Assembly (NCBI RefSeq): GCF_023921225.1 | Contig: NZ_CP071527.1 | Location: 2,807,501-2,871,500, forward strand | Length of the DNA: 64,000 nucleotides | Source: Legionella lytica | Lineage (GTDB): Bacteria > Pseudomonadota > Gammaproteobacteria > Legionellales > Legionellaceae | Direction: 5' to 3' | Part shown: positions 31,916-41,965 of the stretch, piece after piece | Numbering within the stretch: position 1 is the stretch's first letter | Layout: every line of letters starts with the position of its first letter | Translations under genes and position numbers: made by a program | The notes under the pieces: generated by a model | Databases searched by the model: none | What the model saw: only the letters and a program-made list of their open reading frames with translations | What the model was told of the DNA's origin: nothing

Positions 31916-32000
31916 TGGTGCCGAAGGCCGGACTCGAACCGGCACGGCTTACGCCACCGCCCCCTCAAGACGGCGTGTCTACCAATTCCACCACTTCGGC
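31916..32000 (-). tRNA. tRNA-Leu (anticodon GAG)
   Basis: An 85-nt class II tRNA with encoded CCA. The acceptor GCCGAAG pairs with CTTCGGC, the discriminator is A, the anticodon stem is CCGTC/GGCGG around TTGAGGG (anticodon GAG), and there is a long variable arm. It lies between secG and nuoA on the same strand, ending 22 bp before the nuoA start, so it is probably cut from the secG-nuo transcript. Confidence 0.96.
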
Positions 32001-32063
32001 AATTCTTATTATTAGGCTTTGTCTACCATTCAAAGTTAATGAATGGCAAACACCCCAAGTGTT

Positions 32064-32396
32064 TTATTCTTTTTTACCACCTTGGCTGTTATCAACAGGT
32101 ACTGGAATTGAATTCACAGGTACGTTGGTTTGTTGAGGAGCAGCTAGCTGATCTACTTTGTGATATTGTACAGATACCATGTAAGACAGCAATAGACTAG
32201 TGACAAAAAATGTTAGCGCTAAACCACCAGTTAATTTAAATAAAAAGCTACCAGTTCCCTGACTACCAAATAATGTATTTGATGCACCAGAACCAAAAGC
32301 TGCGCCAATATCAGCACCTTTACCATGTTGAATAAGAACCAAGCCAATTAAGACTATAGCTACTAACACATGTATAACTAATATCAATTGATACAT
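32064..32396 (-). CDS. secG: Preprotein translocase subunit SecG
   Basis: A 110-residue protein with two transmembrane segments (about 3-22 and 52-72). Between them is the cytoplasmic loop with [20 protein letters not shown], characteristic of SecG. The polar tail is rich in Gln, Asn and Pro. It stimulates SecYEG-dependent export. It overlaps tpiA by 13 bp, the conserved tpiA-secG-tRNA-Leu arrangement. Confidence 0.96.
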   Translation of the reverse strand: MYQLILVIHVLVAIVLIGLVLIQHGKGADIGAAFGSGASNTLFGSQGTGSFLFKLTGGLALTFFVTSLLLSYMVSVQYHKVDQLAAPQQTNVPVNSIPVPVDNSQGGKKE

Positions 32397-33130
32397 TTCA
32401 CAATTTCCACAAACTGTTTCGCATTTAACGATGCTCCACCTACTAAGCCACCATCAACATCAGGCATAGCAAATAAAGCCGCGGCATTATTTTCATTTAC
32501 GCTACCTCCATAGAGGATAGATAAATGCTCAGCATCATCACGATTAATTTCACTAACCAGTTTCCTGATAAACTGGTGCACGGTCTGTGCTTCATCTGGT
32601 GATGCAGTTTTTCCTGTGCCTATAGCCCAAACAGGCTCATAAGCTATAACACAGTTTTGAAAGCAATTATTATTTTCACTTACAGCCAGAATTTGTCTGG
32701 CAATTACTTGTTCTGTGTGTCCTTTTTCACGCTCTTCTAGCGTTTCACCAACGCAAAGAACAGGTATCATATCATGTTCTTTAACATGGTGGAATTTTTG
32801 TGCCACAAATTTTTCATCTTCTTGAAAAATATGTCTTCTTTCAGAATGTCCAACTAAAACATAATGGCAATTAAATTCTTTTAACATAGGGCCAGACAAT
32901 TCGCCTGTGAATGCACCTGCGTCCTTTGGATAGACATTCTGAGCGCCGAGTTTAATGCTACTCATTGCCAGTAATTCATTGACTTGCGGTATATAAATGG
33001 CAGGCGGCATAATTGCTACATGAAGCTTGTCGTTAATGCTTAGCATTTCCTTGAGCTGATTCGTTAATTGAATCACTTGCTGCAATTGGCCATTCATTTT
33101 CCAATTACCAGCAACTATTTTATGCCTCAT
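32384..33130 (-). CDS. tpiA: Triosephosphate isomerase
   Basis: A 248-residue TIM-barrel enzyme that interconverts DHAP and G3P. It begins [14 protein letters not shown]. The catalytic His is in LVGHSERR (about residue 93), the catalytic Glu in [12 protein letters not shown] (about 165), and the phosphate loop is [13 protein letters not shown] 33130 has a GAGAGGG ribosome site; in-frame codons upstream are non-family. Confidence 0.97.
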   Translation of the reverse strand: MRHKIVAGNWKMNGQLQQVIQLTNQLKEMLSINDKLHVAIMPPAIYIPQVNELLAMSSIKLGAQNVYPKDAGAFTGELSGPMLKEFNCHYVLVGHSERRHIFQEDEKFVAQKFHHVKEHDMIPVLCVGETLEEREKGHTEQVIARQILAVSENNNCFQNCVIAYEPVWAIGTGKTASPDEAQTVHQFIRKLVSEINRDDAEHLSILYGGSVNENNAAALFAMPDVDGGLVGGASLNAKQFVEIVKCIN

Positions 33131-33209
33131 ATGCTGCCCTCTCGCGTTCAACCCCGCGACTATACCCAAACTAAGTTAAGATGTGTAGTCTTATTATTAT
33201 TTTTTTACG

Positions 33210-33235
33210 AAAAAAGCAGTTTATTGCCAATAAAC
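33210..33235 (-). terminator. Intrinsic terminator between glmM and tpiA
   Basis: On the minus strand GTTTATTG and CAATAAAC form a tight hairpin followed by TGCTTTTTT. It should separate glmM from tpiA; a TATAGT-like -10 just upstream of tpiA fits a separate promoter. Confidence 0.7.
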
Positions 33236-33338
33236 GTTTTGATGTCATGCAGGTTTAATCCTCACATGCGCAATTTCCAACCATAAAGAAATTCATTAGA
33301 CACATTTTTCGAGGGAGATTTGAATCTGTTAAAGAAAA

Positions 33339-33358
33339 CCTGGTTGCAAGCAACCAGG
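33339..33358. repeat. Dispersed palindrome, family A, copy 2
   Basis: CCTGGTTGCAAGCAACCAGG, a perfect 9-bp stem with a 2-nt centre, preceded by AAAA and followed by CTACATT, 12 bp past the glmM stop. Nearly identical to the copy at 38754. Confidence 0.8.
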
Positions 33359-33369
33359 CTACATTTATT

Positions 33370-34722
33370 TTAATGAGGTAGGCTTTTTTCGATTTGGCTG
33401 ATATCGTCACATAGCTTTTGTGCCTGTTGCACAACTAAAGACTGATCTTGCCCCTCAACCATAACGCGCAATAAAGGCTCGGTGCCTGAGGGACGTAATA
33501 GGACTCGGCCTTCACCTTGCAAACTGGTTTCCAAGCTTTTTACCACACGAATTACTTCTGAGTTCTTAGCAAGTAAGGAAGCATGTGTGGTTTTTAAATT
33601 AACCAAGCTTTGTGGTAGCAACGAAATACCGCCTGTTAGTTCCTGTAAGCTCTTTCCTTGTTTCACCATAATGGATAAGACTTGTAGAGCAGCCACAATA
33701 CCATCACCGGTTGTGGTCTTATCAAGACAAACGATATGGCCTGATGTTTCGCCACCAATCTTCCAATTATTTTCGCGTAGCGCCTCTAGAACATAGCGAT
33801 CCCCTACATTGGAGCGAATGAAAGGAATACCTAATTCGGCAATAGCCATTTCGAGGCCATAATTACTCATGATGGTACCCACAACACCGCCATGTAAAAC
33901 ACCTCGTTCATGTCGATCTTTAGCAATGATATAGAGAATTTGATCCCCATCAACGACATTACCTTTTGCATCGACTAACAGTACACGGTCACCATCCCCA
34001 TCTAAACCAATACCAATATCAGCACCAGTGCTGAGAACCTTTTGAATCAGATGTGCAGGAGAGGTTGACCCACAATCCTGATTGATATTAAAACCATCCG
34101 GCTTATTGCCAATTGCAGTAACATTGGCGCCTAATTCGGCAAAAACATTGGGAGCAATGTGATAAGTAGCACCATTAGCACAATCAACCACAATTTTTAG
34201 ACCTGATAAACGAGTCATCGATGGAATAGTTGATTTACAAAACTCAATGTAACGACCCGTTGCGTCATTAATGCGTGTAGCCTTACCTAATTGCTCTGAA
34301 GGAACCGTTTCCATCTTTTTATCTAATTCAGCTTCAATTTCAAGCTCTACACTGTCAGGGATCTTACCTCCTTCAGCGGAGAAGAATTTGATGCCATTAT
34401 CTTCAAATAGGTTATGTGAAGCACTAATCACAATCCCGGCATTAGCTCGTAGTGTTTGTGTTAAATATGCAATTGCTGGCGTCGGCATTGGACCCAATAA
34501 GGCTACGTCAACACCTGCTGCAGATAAACCTGCCTCTAATGCAGATTCCAGCATATAACCTGACACGCGCGTGTCTTTACCGATAACAACCTTTTTACGA
34601 TGGCCGTTTGCCAGCACACGTCCTACGGCCCAACCTAATTTTAAAACAAATTCAGGATTAATATTTGATAATCCTACGTGTCCACGTATACCATCAGTAC
34701 CAAAATATTTACGTTGACTCAT
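33370..34722 (-). CDS. glmM: Phosphoglucosamine mutase
   Basis: A 450-residue enzyme that converts glucosamine-6-P to glucosamine-1-P for peptidoglycan and LPS. The active-site serine is in [17 protein letters not shown] (about residue 101), the Mg-binding loop is DGDGDR (about 245), the sugar loop is GGETSGH and the phosphate loop is [12 protein letters not shown]. The serine motif reads SASHNL where many homologues have SASHNP. It is 22 bp downstream of folP. Confidence 0.97.
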   Translation of the reverse strand: MSQRKYFGTDGIRGHVGLSNINPEFVLKLGWAVGRVLANGHRKKVVIGKDTRVSGYMLESALEAGLSAAGVDVALLGPMPTPAIAYLTQTLRANAGIVISASHNLFEDNGIKFFSAEGGKIPDSVELEIEAELDKKMETVPSEQLGKATRINDATGRYIEFCKSTIPSMTRLSGLKIVVDCANGATYHIAPNVFAELGANVTAIGNKPDGFNINQDCGSTSPAHLIQKVLSTGADIGIGLDGDGDRVLLVDAKGNVVDGDQILYIIAKDRHERGVLHGGVVGTIMSNYGLEMAIAELGIPFIRSNVGDRYVLEALRENNWKIGGETSGHIVCLDKTTTGDGIVAALQVLSIMVKQGKSLQELTGGISLLPQSLVNLKTTHASLLAKNSEVIRVVKSLETSLQGEGRVLLRPSGTEPLLRVMVEGQDQSLVVQQAQKLCDDISQIEKSLPH

Positions 34723-34744
34723 CCTTTCCTACCTTATTGTTAGA

Positions 34745-35608
34745 CTATTGCGCTCGTTCCACTAAATCGATCATTTTTAACGCCTGATTAGTTTCATCAA
34801 CATCATGCGTTCTTATAATTCCTATGCCCTTTAAGGCCGCATATACAGCCAGGGTAATACTTCCTATTAAACGATCATCCACCTCTTTGTTGAGCACGGC
34901 TCCTATTGAACTCTTGCGTGACACACCTAAAAGAAATGGCATTTCAAATTCAGCAAAATGCTCAAGCATCTTTATTAAATATAAGTTATCTTGCGTTTGT
35001 TTGCCAAAACCAAAGCCAAAATCTAAAATTAAATGTTGTTTTTCAATGCCTGCATTCAAACAGGCACTAATGCGTTCAATAAAAAACCGTCTCACTGTTT
35101 CATAAACCCCATCAGGATAATGAGGGTTTTGCTGCATTGTACGAGGCACACCCTGCATGTGCATCAGACACACTGGAACCGCTAACTCAGCGGCCATTTC
35201 CAGTGCGCCTTCTGTACGTAATGCATTAATATCATTAATTATATTAGCCCCAGCCTTAACAGCTGCAGCCATCACTGCCGGCTTAGTTGTATCAATTGAA
35301 ATACAAACGTTGGAATAAGCACGAATTTGTTCGATAACGGGTATCACTCTGTTCAGCTCGTCATCAACGGATACTGACTCCGCTCCAGGCTTAGTCGATT
35401 CACCGCCTATATCAATTAAATCAGCTCCTTGGGCAATTAAACGCAAGGCATGCTTACACGCATTATCCTGAGATAAAAACTTACCACCATCAGAAAAAGA
35501 ATTAGGGGTTACATTTAAGATTCCCATAATCAATGGTTTTTCAGAATAACACTCGGTAGGAAGCTGGCTGCGCCGTGCAAGCCAGCTTAAAAATTGCTCT
35601 GCATTCAC
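34745..35608 (-). CDS. folP: Dihydropteroate synthase
   Basis: A 287-residue TIM-barrel enzyme, the sulphonamide target. It joins pABA to dihydropterin pyrophosphate. Motifs are IMGILNVTPNSFSDGG, DIGGESTKPGAE (Lys in place of the more common Arg), INDINALR and LDFGFGFGK. It lies 22 bp after ftsH, the conserved ftsH-folP-glmM order. Confidence 0.97.
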   Translation of the reverse strand: MNAEQFLSWLARRSQLPTECYSEKPLIMGILNVTPNSFSDGGKFLSQDNACKHALRLIAQGADLIDIGGESTKPGAESVSVDDELNRVIPVIEQIRAYSNVCISIDTTKPAVMAAAVKAGANIINDINALRTEGALEMAAELAVPVCLMHMQGVPRTMQQNPHYPDGVYETVRRFFIERISACLNAGIEKQHLILDFGFGFGKQTQDNLYLIKMLEHFAEFEMPFLLGVSRKSSIGAVLNKEVDDRLIGSITLAVYAALKGIGIIRTHDVDETNQALKMIDLVERAQ

Positions 35609-35630
35609 CTACTGTTCTCACTTAAAACGA

Positions 35631-37553
35631 CTAGTGTTCTTCAGCAGGATTAACACTTACCTCTGTATCACCTGACTTTGCAGGCGCGTCATTGACTACA
35701 TCAGTCTTATCCAAGGGCTTGGCCGTCGTTCCCCAATCTTGTGGAGGAGAAGGCTCTTTACCAGACATAATTTCTTGAATTTGCCGTGTATCAATGGTTT
35801 CATATTTAATCAAGCTCTGTGCCATAAGATGTAATTTATCCATATTGGCAACCAAGATTTCTTTGGCCCTTTGATAATTTCTATCGATAATGGCTCGAAC
35901 TTCATCATCAATTTGCTGAGCAGTTCTATCAGACATTTCTTTATGTTTATTCATAGAACGTCCAAGGAATACCTCTTCCTCTTCTTCCCCAAAAGTAAGC
36001 GGCCCAAGAGATGATAATCCCCAAGAAGTAACCATCTTACGTGCAATTTCAGTTGAACGCATAATGTCATTCGATGCGCCTGTAGTAACACTTTCTAGTC
36101 CAAAAATCAGTTCTTCGGCTATTCGCCCACCAAACAAACTAGAGAGTTGGCTTTCCAAACGACGCTTGCTATGGCTGTAGCGATCTTGCTCAGGCAAGAA
36201 CATAGTAACACCTAATGCACGTCCACGTGGAATAATAGACACTTTATATACTGGATCATGTTCTGGTACAGATAAACCAACAATAGCATGTCCTGCTTCA
36301 TGATATGCCGTTAATTTCTTCTCGTTATCGTCCATCACCATGGAGCGACGTTCAGCCCCCATCATAATCTTATCTTTGGCTTTCTCTAATTCAATCATGC
36401 TTACTTTGCGCTTATTTGCACGTGCGGCAAACAGTGCAGCTTCATTCACTAGATTTGATAAATCAGCTCCAGAAAACCCTGGGGTACCACGTGCAATATC
36501 CATTACTTCAATACCACTATCTACTGGAACTTTCTGTAGATGTACTCTTAAGATTTGCTCACGACCGCGAATATCAGGTAACGGAACAACAACCTGACGG
36601 TCAAAGCGACCAGGGCGCAATAATGCAGGATCTAAAACGTCCGGACGGTTAGTTGCCGCCACAACTATAACGCCTTCGCTTCCTTCAAAGCCATCCATTT
36701 CAACGAGTAATTGGTTCAATGTTTGTTCACGCTCATCATGACCACCGCCAAGACCGGCCCCGCGATGTCTACCCACAGCATCGATTTCGTCAATAAAAAT
36801 AATGCATGGGGCATGCTTCTTCGCTTGCTCGAACATATCACGCACACGAGATGCACCGACACCAACAAACATTTCAACGAAGTCAGAACCTGAAATCGTG
36901 AAAAAAGGTACTTTCGCTTCACCTGCAACCGCTCTTGCCAATAAGGTCTTACCAGTTCCTGGAGAACCAACAAGTAAAACTCCACGGGGAATACGTCCAC
37001 CGAGGTTTTGGAATTTGGTTGGATCGCGTAAGAAGTCAACCAACTCCTTCACTTCGTCTTTGGCTTCATCAACTCCTGCTACATCAGCAAAAGTAACCTT
37101 AACTTGATCTTCACCTAATAGGCGAGCACGTGAACGACCGAAAGACATAGCTCCACGACCACCCCCACCTTGCATCTGCCGCATAAAGAAGACCCAAACA
37201 CCTATCAATAAGAGCATTGGGAACCAGTTTACAAACAGGTGTAATAAAAAGCTTTCTTGCTGCTTTTCTTGCCCGCTAACGTCAACCTTGCTTTTTAATA
37301 GCTCGCCAAGCAGTGCATTGTCTTGCATTGGCATATAGGTAATAAAGCGCTTATTATTTTTAGTTATCCCTTTGATGATTTTATCATCTTCAATAGTCAC
37401 CGTATTGACCATACCCTGATCGACTTCTTTCAGAAATTGGCTGTAGGAAATTTTCTCGGCAGCAGAGTTGCGAGGCCCGAAATTACTGAAAACAGAGACC
37501 AGCACGATCGCTATGATCAGCCATAAAAACAAATTCTTAACCATGTCGTTCAA
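35631..37553 (-). CDS. ftsH: ATP-dependent zinc metalloprotease FtsH
   Basis: A 640-residue membrane AAA protease. Two N-terminal transmembrane helices (about 6-24 and 103-124) enclose a periplasmic domain. The AAA module has GSPGTGKT (about 198), [13 protein letters not shown] and the SRH region. The M41 protease carries the zinc site HEAGH (about 418). It degrades membrane and regulatory proteins. Standard length and order, with rlmE upstream. Confidence 0.98.
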   Translation of the reverse strand: MNDMVKNLFLWLIIAIVLVSVFSNFGPRNSAAEKISYSQFLKEVDQGMVNTVTIEDDKIIKGITKNNKRFITYMPMQDNALLGELLKSKVDVSGQEKQQESFLLHLFVNWFPMLLLIGVWVFFMRQMQGGGGRGAMSFGRSRARLLGEDQVKVTFADVAGVDEAKDEVKELVDFLRDPTKFQNLGGRIPRGVLLVGSPGTGKTLLARAVAGEAKVPFFTISGSDFVEMFVGVGASRVRDMFEQAKKHAPCIIFIDEIDAVGRHRGAGLGGGHDEREQTLNQLLVEMDGFEGSEGVIVVAATNRPDVLDPALLRPGRFDRQVVVPLPDIRGREQILRVHLQKVPVDSGIEVMDIARGTPGFSGADLSNLVNEAALFAARANKRKVSMIELEKAKDKIMMGAERRSMVMDDNEKKLTAYHEAGHAIVGLSVPEHDPVYKVSIIPRGRALGVTMFLPEQDRYSHSKRRLESQLSSLFGGRIAEELIFGLESVTTGASNDIMRSTEIARKMVTSWGLSSLGPLTFGEEEEEVFLGRSMNKHKEMSDRTAQQIDDEVRAIIDRNYQRAKEILVANMDKLHLMAQSLIKYETIDTRQIQEIMSGKEPSPPQDWGTTAKPLDKTDVVNDAPAKSGDTEVSVNPAEEH

Positions 37554-37620
37554 AGTATTAACCTCGTTAGTGCGTAAAGCTTTATATTTAAGAGGACAAA
37601 ATTCTTAATCTATAAAGTTA

Positions 37621-38241
37621 CTATAAATTGTATCCCTTTGCCAGCAAATAGGTTTCTTTTGAACGTGCTCGTGAAGCAGCCGGTTTACGAATGACCACTT
37701 TATCAAAAGAAGCTTTTGCCTGTTTTACCAAATCATCAAAACCTGAACCATGAAATATCTTAACTAACATAGAGCCGCCAGGCTTTAACATTTTATCTGC
37801 GAAATCAAAAGCTAACTCCACTAAATACATCGCTCGAGGAATATCAATCGCAGTGGTACCACTCATATTTGGGGCCATATCCGATAAAACCAAGTCCACG
37901 CTGCGCTCAGGAATTAAATCCATCAGTTGTTGCAAAACTTCATCTTCACGGAAATCGCCCAGAATAACATCCACATCAGGAAGAGAATCCATGGGCAAAA
38001 TATCTAAAGCCACAATCCGCCCCCGTCCTTGCAGACGCTCAGAAACATATTGCGTCCAGCCTCCTGGAGCGGCACCCAAATCAACCACCGTCATGCCAGG
38101 TTTAAGCAAAGACTCTTTGTCATCGACTTCTTTAAGTTTATATACGGCACGGCTGCGGTATCCTTCAGCCTGAGCTTTTTTCACATAAATATCATCAAAA
38201 TGCTCTTGCAACCAGCGTTTACTGCTTTTGGTACGACTCAT
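37621..38241 (-). CDS. rlmE: 23S rRNA (uridine-2'-O-)-methyltransferase RlmE
   Basis: A 206-residue SAM-dependent enzyme that methylates U2552 of 23S rRNA, a late step of 50S assembly. It has [12 protein letters not shown], the SAM loop [14 protein letters not shown] (about 52-65), [10 protein letters not shown] and the catalytic Lys-containing [11 protein letters not shown]. Heads the rlmE-ftsH-folP-glmM group and is divergent from yhbY, as in E. coli. Confidence 0.97.
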   Translation of the reverse strand: MSRTKSSKRWLQEHFDDIYVKKAQAEGYRSRAVYKLKEVDDKESLLKPGMTVVDLGAAPGGWTQYVSERLQGRGRIVALDILPMDSLPDVDVILGDFREDEVLQQLMDLIPERSVDLVLSDMAPNMSGTTAIDIPRAMYLVELAFDFADKMLKPGGSMLVKIFHGSGFDDLVKQAKASFDKVVIRKPAASRARSKETYLLAKGYNL

Positions 38242-38363
38242 AATTAGTACTATAATGTTTATAATTTTATATCAATTTAGCTTATGATACTGAATTTCAC
38301 TACCTATTCCCAGCAAAACGTGCAATAATTTGCCATTTTATTAGTCTTAAGGAATCCTTTGCT

Positions 38364-38633
38364 GTGGACACATCATTTAAACGCTCACTTAAAGCCCAAG
38401 CCCATCATTTAAAGCCTGTAGTTCTTATTGGCGCAAAAGGTTTAACTGAAGCGGTAGCCGCAGAAACTGATGTTGCATTGCTTGCCCATGAGTTAATTAA
38501 AGTTAAAATTAATGGAGCAGAGCGAGAAGACCGCATACTTATGGCGAATGAGCTATGCCAACAGTTAAGTGCAGAGCTGGTACAGTTAATCGGAAATACC
38601 GCCATTATTTATCGTAAGAATGAAGATAAGTAG
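38364..38633 (+). CDS. yhbY: CRM-domain ribosome assembly RNA-binding protein YhbY
   Basis: An 89-residue single CRM domain protein. It has KAQAHHLKPVVLIGAKGLTE with the GxxG-type loop and the HELIKVKINGAER segment. The start is GTG with AAGGAA upstream. YhbY associates with pre-50S particles; its divergent neighbour rlmE acts on the same subunit. Confidence 0.95.
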   Translation: MDTSFKRSLKAQAHHLKPVVLIGAKGLTEAVAAETDVALLAHELIKVKINGAEREDRILMANELCQQLSAELVQLIGNTAIIYRKNEDK

Positions 38634-38690
38634 TTAAATTATTAATAATCCTCTCGTGTTATTTTTTCAGCATCATTAAACCGGTATAGT

Positions 38691-38708
38691 CTGGTTGCTT
38701 GTAACCAG
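38691..38708. repeat. Dispersed palindrome, family A, copy 3 (inverted orientation)
   Basis: CTGGTTGCTTGTAACCAG. The context TATAGT before and GAACG after matches the reverse complement of copies 2 and 4 (TAGCCTGGTTGCTTGCAACC). It lies 45 bp from copy 4 in opposite orientation, the arrangement typical of REP pairs. Confidence 0.7.
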
Positions 38709-38753
38709 GAACGGAATTCTTCCCTTAGCTATTCCTGTTGTTGCATTGAAAAA

Positions 38754-38773
38754 CCTGGTTGCAAGCAACCAGG
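38754..38773. repeat. Dispersed palindrome, family A, copy 4
   Basis: CCTGGTTGCAAGCAACCAGG, identical to the copy at 33339 including flanking AAAA and CTA. Confidence 0.8.
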
Positions 38774-38979
38774 CTATGCCAATCAATAAGGCAATATAAT
38801 GCACGAGAAGTCCATTTTTTTATCAAGGAAATACACAAAGTTTGCTTCTAAGACATTAGTCAACTTGCAGCAGCGGATTGTTCAGGTGTATCATTTGAGG
38901 CAATGTATTTTCCTTGGCAACCAATTTTAGGGTCTGTAAACAGCCCTAAAATAAAGGGTACTAATTTATTGTCTGGCCT

Positions 38980-39540
38980 ATGATACTAAAACACTTACCT
39001 AATATATTAACTTTATTTCGATTAGGACTGATCGTTCCTTTTCTAATGTTTTTGTATCGTCATGAATACGTTAATTCTTTTTACACGTTTATTCTTGCGG
39101 GAGTTACTGATGGACTGGATGGGCTTCTAGCCAGGCGTTTTAATTGGCAAAGTTTTTTTGGCTCTTTTGTTGACCCCCTAGCCGATAAATTACTAATTGC
39201 GTCAAGCTTTATTGCCTTGGCAGTAATGAATGCACTCCCCTGGTGGCTAGTAGCTCTAGTGTTCCTACGTGACTTGACGATTTCTATGGGTGTTCTTGCC
39301 TGGTATCACTTTATTCGTCGTAAACTGGATTTTAAACCCACGTTATTAAGTAAAATTAATACTGCACTCCAATTAACCTTAGTCACCTTGTGTTTATTTG
39401 AATTAGCCTATTTTCAATTCCCTAATTACATCTTAAATACGCTTATCGGCTTAACCACGTTCACAACAGCCACAACTTATGTTGACTACATTTGGACCTG
39501 GAGTAGAAAAGCCTGGCCTAAAAAAGAATTGTCTCAATGA
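38980..39540 (+). CDS. CDP-alcohol phosphatidyltransferase (PgsA-like)
   Basis: A 186-residue membrane enzyme. It carries the complete signature D-G-x2-A-R-x8-G-x3-D-x3-D (DGLLARRFNWQSFFGSFV then DPLAD, about residues 47-69), with four to five hydrophobic helices around it. Length and start (LPNILTLFRL) fit phosphatidylglycerophosphate synthase, which would make PGP from CDP-diacylglycerol and glycerol-3-P. A related head-group specificity cannot be excluded. It overlaps hda by 4 bp (ATGA). Confidence 0.9.
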   Translation: MILKHLPNILTLFRLGLIVPFLMFLYRHEYVNSFYTFILAGVTDGLDGLLARRFNWQSFFGSFVDPLADKLLIASSFIALAVMNALPWWLVALVFLRDLTISMGVLAWYHFIRRKLDFKPTLLSKINTALQLTLVTLCLFELAYFQFPNYILNTLIGLTTFTTATTYVDYIWTWSRKAWPKKELSQ

Positions 39541-40229
39541 ACAAGCAGTTAGCCTTAGCTATCAAATTAAATGATGAAGCAACCCTGTCTGACTTTAACT
39601 GGGGTGAAAATAAGCTATTGCAACAACAATTACAGCGCATGTTGACACTAAAAGAAGAGCGTTTGCTGTATCTCTGGGGCTGTAATGGCAGCGGAAAATC
39701 CCATTTATTACAAGCATCTTGTCAGGCAGTTAATTCCACTGAGTCTGCAATTTATCTACCTTTGAATTTACTTAAAGAATGGGGACCGCAAGCGATTGAA
39801 GGCTTAGAAGAGCAAGCCTTAATTTGTATTGATGATATTGATGCGATTGCTGGGGACTCTGCCTGGGAAGAAGCAATTTTCCACTTGTATAATAAAATCA
39901 AGGATATGGAAAAAAGCCTTTTAATTATTTCGGGTAATCAGTCACCAACTACTCTGCCGATTAAATTGCTTGACTTACGCTCCCGGCTAAGTTGGGGCTT
40001 GGTGATTCAACTGATGGAGCTAAGTGATGAAGATAAAATTAATACCTTAAAACTGCACGCGGCACGGCGTGGTTTTGACTTACCTGAAAGTGTGGGACAG
40101 TTCCTGATTAGTCGCTGCTCACGTAATATGCATGACTTGCATCAACTGCTTAATCGTCTAGATGATGCTTCTTTAGCAGCCCAACGCAAAATTACCATTC
40201 CTTTTGTTAAGAATATTTTGGGTATTTAA
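39537..40229 (+). CDS. hda: DnaA-related regulatory protein Hda
   Basis: A 230-residue short AAA+ protein lacking the DnaA DNA-binding domain. Walker A is WGCNGSGKSHLLQ (about residues 47-59, with Cys-Asn in place of the usual motif residues). Walker B is LICIDDIDAIAG, then sensor I and LDLRSRLSWG with the arginine finger. Hda with the sliding clamp stimulates DnaA-ATP hydrolysis to prevent re-initiation. Coupled by ATGA to the phosphatidyltransferase gene. Confidence 0.93.
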   Translation: MNKQLALAIKLNDEATLSDFNWGENKLLQQQLQRMLTLKEERLLYLWGCNGSGKSHLLQASCQAVNSTESAIYLPLNLLKEWGPQAIEGLEEQALICIDDIDAIAGDSAWEEAIFHLYNKIKDMEKSLLIISGNQSPTTLPIKLLDLRSRLSWGLVIQLMELSDEDKINTLKLHAARRGFDLPESVGQFLISRCSRNMHDLHQLLNRLDDASLAAQRKITIPFVKNILGI

Positions 40230-40289
40230 TTTAAACCCCTATGTCTAACTGATAAGCCATGCCCTTACAAAATTACCTTACGGTATGCC

Positions 40290-41510
40290 CTAAAACGAAA
40301 ATGCCTCAGATTCGCCTAGTGTTGTCCCCATTAAAGAACAAGTCATCTCTCGTTCAATAGGTTGGCTTCTCATGAATGAGTAACGATTGGTGCTGGCTTT
40401 TACTGTTACCGAAACTAGCTCATCTTCTGTTTGTGCATTTTGCTTTAACGTGGCTAGCTGCTGTTTGGTATCAACGGCCTCACTGATATGTTCTTTTAAG
40501 TTTCCTAATTTTTCTTGTTCACGTGTCAAGGAATCACGATTACATAAGGTAGCAATTTTTGCATCATCAAGACCCAGCCAACTACTCACCAATGACTCTA
40601 ACCCAGGAAATTCAACAAACCAGAATAAACTCATAGCCGCAAAGCCAACCAATGTGCTACACAATAATACGGGTAAAGATACAGGTGAGACCGAGGTCAT
40701 AATAAGGCCGAAAAGACTTAAAGAAACGGTTTGCGCGGCACAGAAACTACCACCAAATCTTAATACCGCAAAAATTGTTGATAGCGCTAATTTAACAGAA
40801 TGCATCTGACTATCATGCAGAGCCTGCTCAAATTGGTCGCTAACCGTACTCAACTTAATAAAACACTGCTCCAGCAAAGTGCTAATCTGCCCCAATTGCT
40901 GCAATTCATTTTCAGGAAGTCTTAATAAAGAATATTTCGCGATTTTCTTTCTGATGTTCTTTATTTCATTATATTGTTGGAAATAAACGTCTAACAGCTT
41001 GTAAGCATCCGTAAGTTTAATATCTAAGCTATCAGATAACTTAGCCAGCTCAAATCCACAAAAGGCAATAATTGATAAGGTGGAGAAAATAAAACCACTC
41101 GCGAGAACAACCGCTGCAGGCAGAGCAAAAATGGTCATAATCGTAACCACACAATCAAAACCATCACAGGCAACAACTAACATACCTGCCGTCGTAAGTA
41201 AGCCCAATTTTACAGTATTGTATAAGGACGAATCACTTTTCGGCTTATTCGCAAGGTTTACCTCACCATTCATCGCCAGACATAAGTCATGTAAAAGTTC
41301 GGTTCGTAATGACAACAGAAGAAATTCGATTTCTTGCTGCGAATGTGTTGGCGAACCAATCACCGTGCCTTGCTCTTGAAACCAGGAGAAAAACGAAGTC
41401 AGTGGAAGGGTTGTTGGTATTGGTTCCTGTGGTCTCAAGGCGCAAGCAAGCTGGAATTTACGGAGTAATTCCTGTGAATGCGAACTGAGATCTACATAAA
41501 TATCAACCAA
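40290..41510 (-). CDS. Uncharacterised membrane protein (406 aa), Legionella-type
   Basis: I do not recognise this protein. Residues about 97-158 and 240-300 are strongly hydrophobic (each probably a pair of helices, for example LLTTAGMLVVACDGFDCVV and LSTIFAVLRFGGSFCAAQ). They are separated by a charged helical stretch (about 165-240) and followed by a coiled-coil-like segment (REQEKLGNLKEHISEAVDTK). The start is TTG at 41510 with GGGG 8 nt upstream; no ATG fits. Two membrane hairpins around coiled coils are a common layout in Legionella effectors, but no translocation evidence is visible. It converges with hda. Confidence 0.7.
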   Translation of the reverse strand: MVDIYVDLSSHSQELLRKFQLACALRPQEPIPTTLPLTSFFSWFQEQGTVIGSPTHSQQEIEFLLLSLRTELLHDLCLAMNGEVNLANKPKSDSSLYNTVKLGLLTTAGMLVVACDGFDCVVTIMTIFALPAAVVLASGFIFSTLSIIAFCGFELAKLSDSLDIKLTDAYKLLDVYFQQYNEIKNIRKKIAKYSLLRLPENELQQLGQISTLLEQCFIKLSTVSDQFEQALHDSQMHSVKLALSTIFAVLRFGGSFCAAQTVSLSLFGLIMTSVSPVSLPVLLCSTLVGFAAMSLFWFVEFPGLESLVSSWLGLDDAKIATLCNRDSLTREQEKLGNLKEHISEAVDTKQQLATLKQNAQTEDELVSVTVKASTNRYSFMRSQPIEREMTCSLMGTTLGESEAFSF

Positions 41511-41542
41511 TGTCTAATCCCCACTAATTTGGCAACGAGTCG

Positions 41543-41548
41543 ATTATA
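41543..41548 (-). promoter_or_regulatory. -10 box for the 406-aa membrane protein
   Basis: A perfect TATAAT on the minus strand, 33 bp upstream of the TTG start. The hexamer 17 bp before it (GTACAG) is a poor -35. Confidence 0.4.
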
Positions 41549-41904
41549 CACTAATAAACGCTAAACTGTACATACTTTGAACACAAGTTATTCGAATATT
41601 TAGCTCCGTGATCAAAAATATTCCATTTGACTCTAGGAGAACCATAGTCACTCAAAAGCTTACCTCTGTTTTATTAAGGTAATTACTTTATGCTAGCCCT
41701 TAGCTCAATATCATAGAATAGCTTAACTTTAATCCAGAGGCAGCTCTACGATGAATTAATTACTGGGTTTGAGTTTCACCAACATATTGTCGGTTTAAAC
41801 AATATAAAGTGAATTAGAAAACTGATCAATTATCATACCGTTCAATAAGATATGTTTTTATATCAAATTGTGACTTAATAAGGATAATCTATTTTCTCAT
41901 CTTT

Positions 41905-41933
41905 TTGCTCAAATAAAAATCATGTCATATAAT
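41905..41933 (+). promoter_or_regulatory. Promoter of the aromatic/Gly-rich lipoprotein gene
   Basis: TTGCTC (41905-41910) and TATAAT (41928-41933) with a 17-bp spacer, 32 bp upstream of the ATG at 41966. Confidence 0.55.
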
Positions 41934-41965
41934 TATAAGACGAACATTGAGCAAGGATGGCGAAC

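Larger units (their letters stand above)
38634..38979. other. Intergenic region with inverted palindrome pair and leader hairpin (346 bp)
   Basis: There is no open frame of note. It contains two family-A palindromes in opposite orientation (listed separately) and a strong hairpin 29 bp before the next gene. That hairpin has arms TTTTAGGG and CCCTAAAA extended by CTGT/ACAG (38925-38951) and no U-run, so it is possibly a leader structure. Confidence 0.6.
41511..41965. other. Intergenic region with divergent promoters (455 bp)
   Basis: No credible gene. The left end holds the minus-strand -10 of the 406-residue protein and the right end the promoter of the lipoprotein gene. The middle (41640-41880) is AT-rich with no recognised element. 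Confidence 0.6.

Noticed and set aside
31904..32200. Plus-strand open frames over the tRNA-Leu and secG region
   Set aside because: They read through a tRNA gene and antisense to secG; typical spurious frames created by a tRNA.
33131..33369. A gene in the tpiA-glmM gap (from memory, an effector gene lies there in L. pneumophila)
   Set aside because: Only 239 bp with a terminator, promoter-like sequence and a palindrome; no coding frame is present, and the recalled gene order is not certain enough to claim a loss.
34400..34450. GlmM SASHNL instead of SASHNP as a sign of inactivation
   Set aside because: The catalytic serine and all other active-site loops are intact; the substitution is at a tolerated position.
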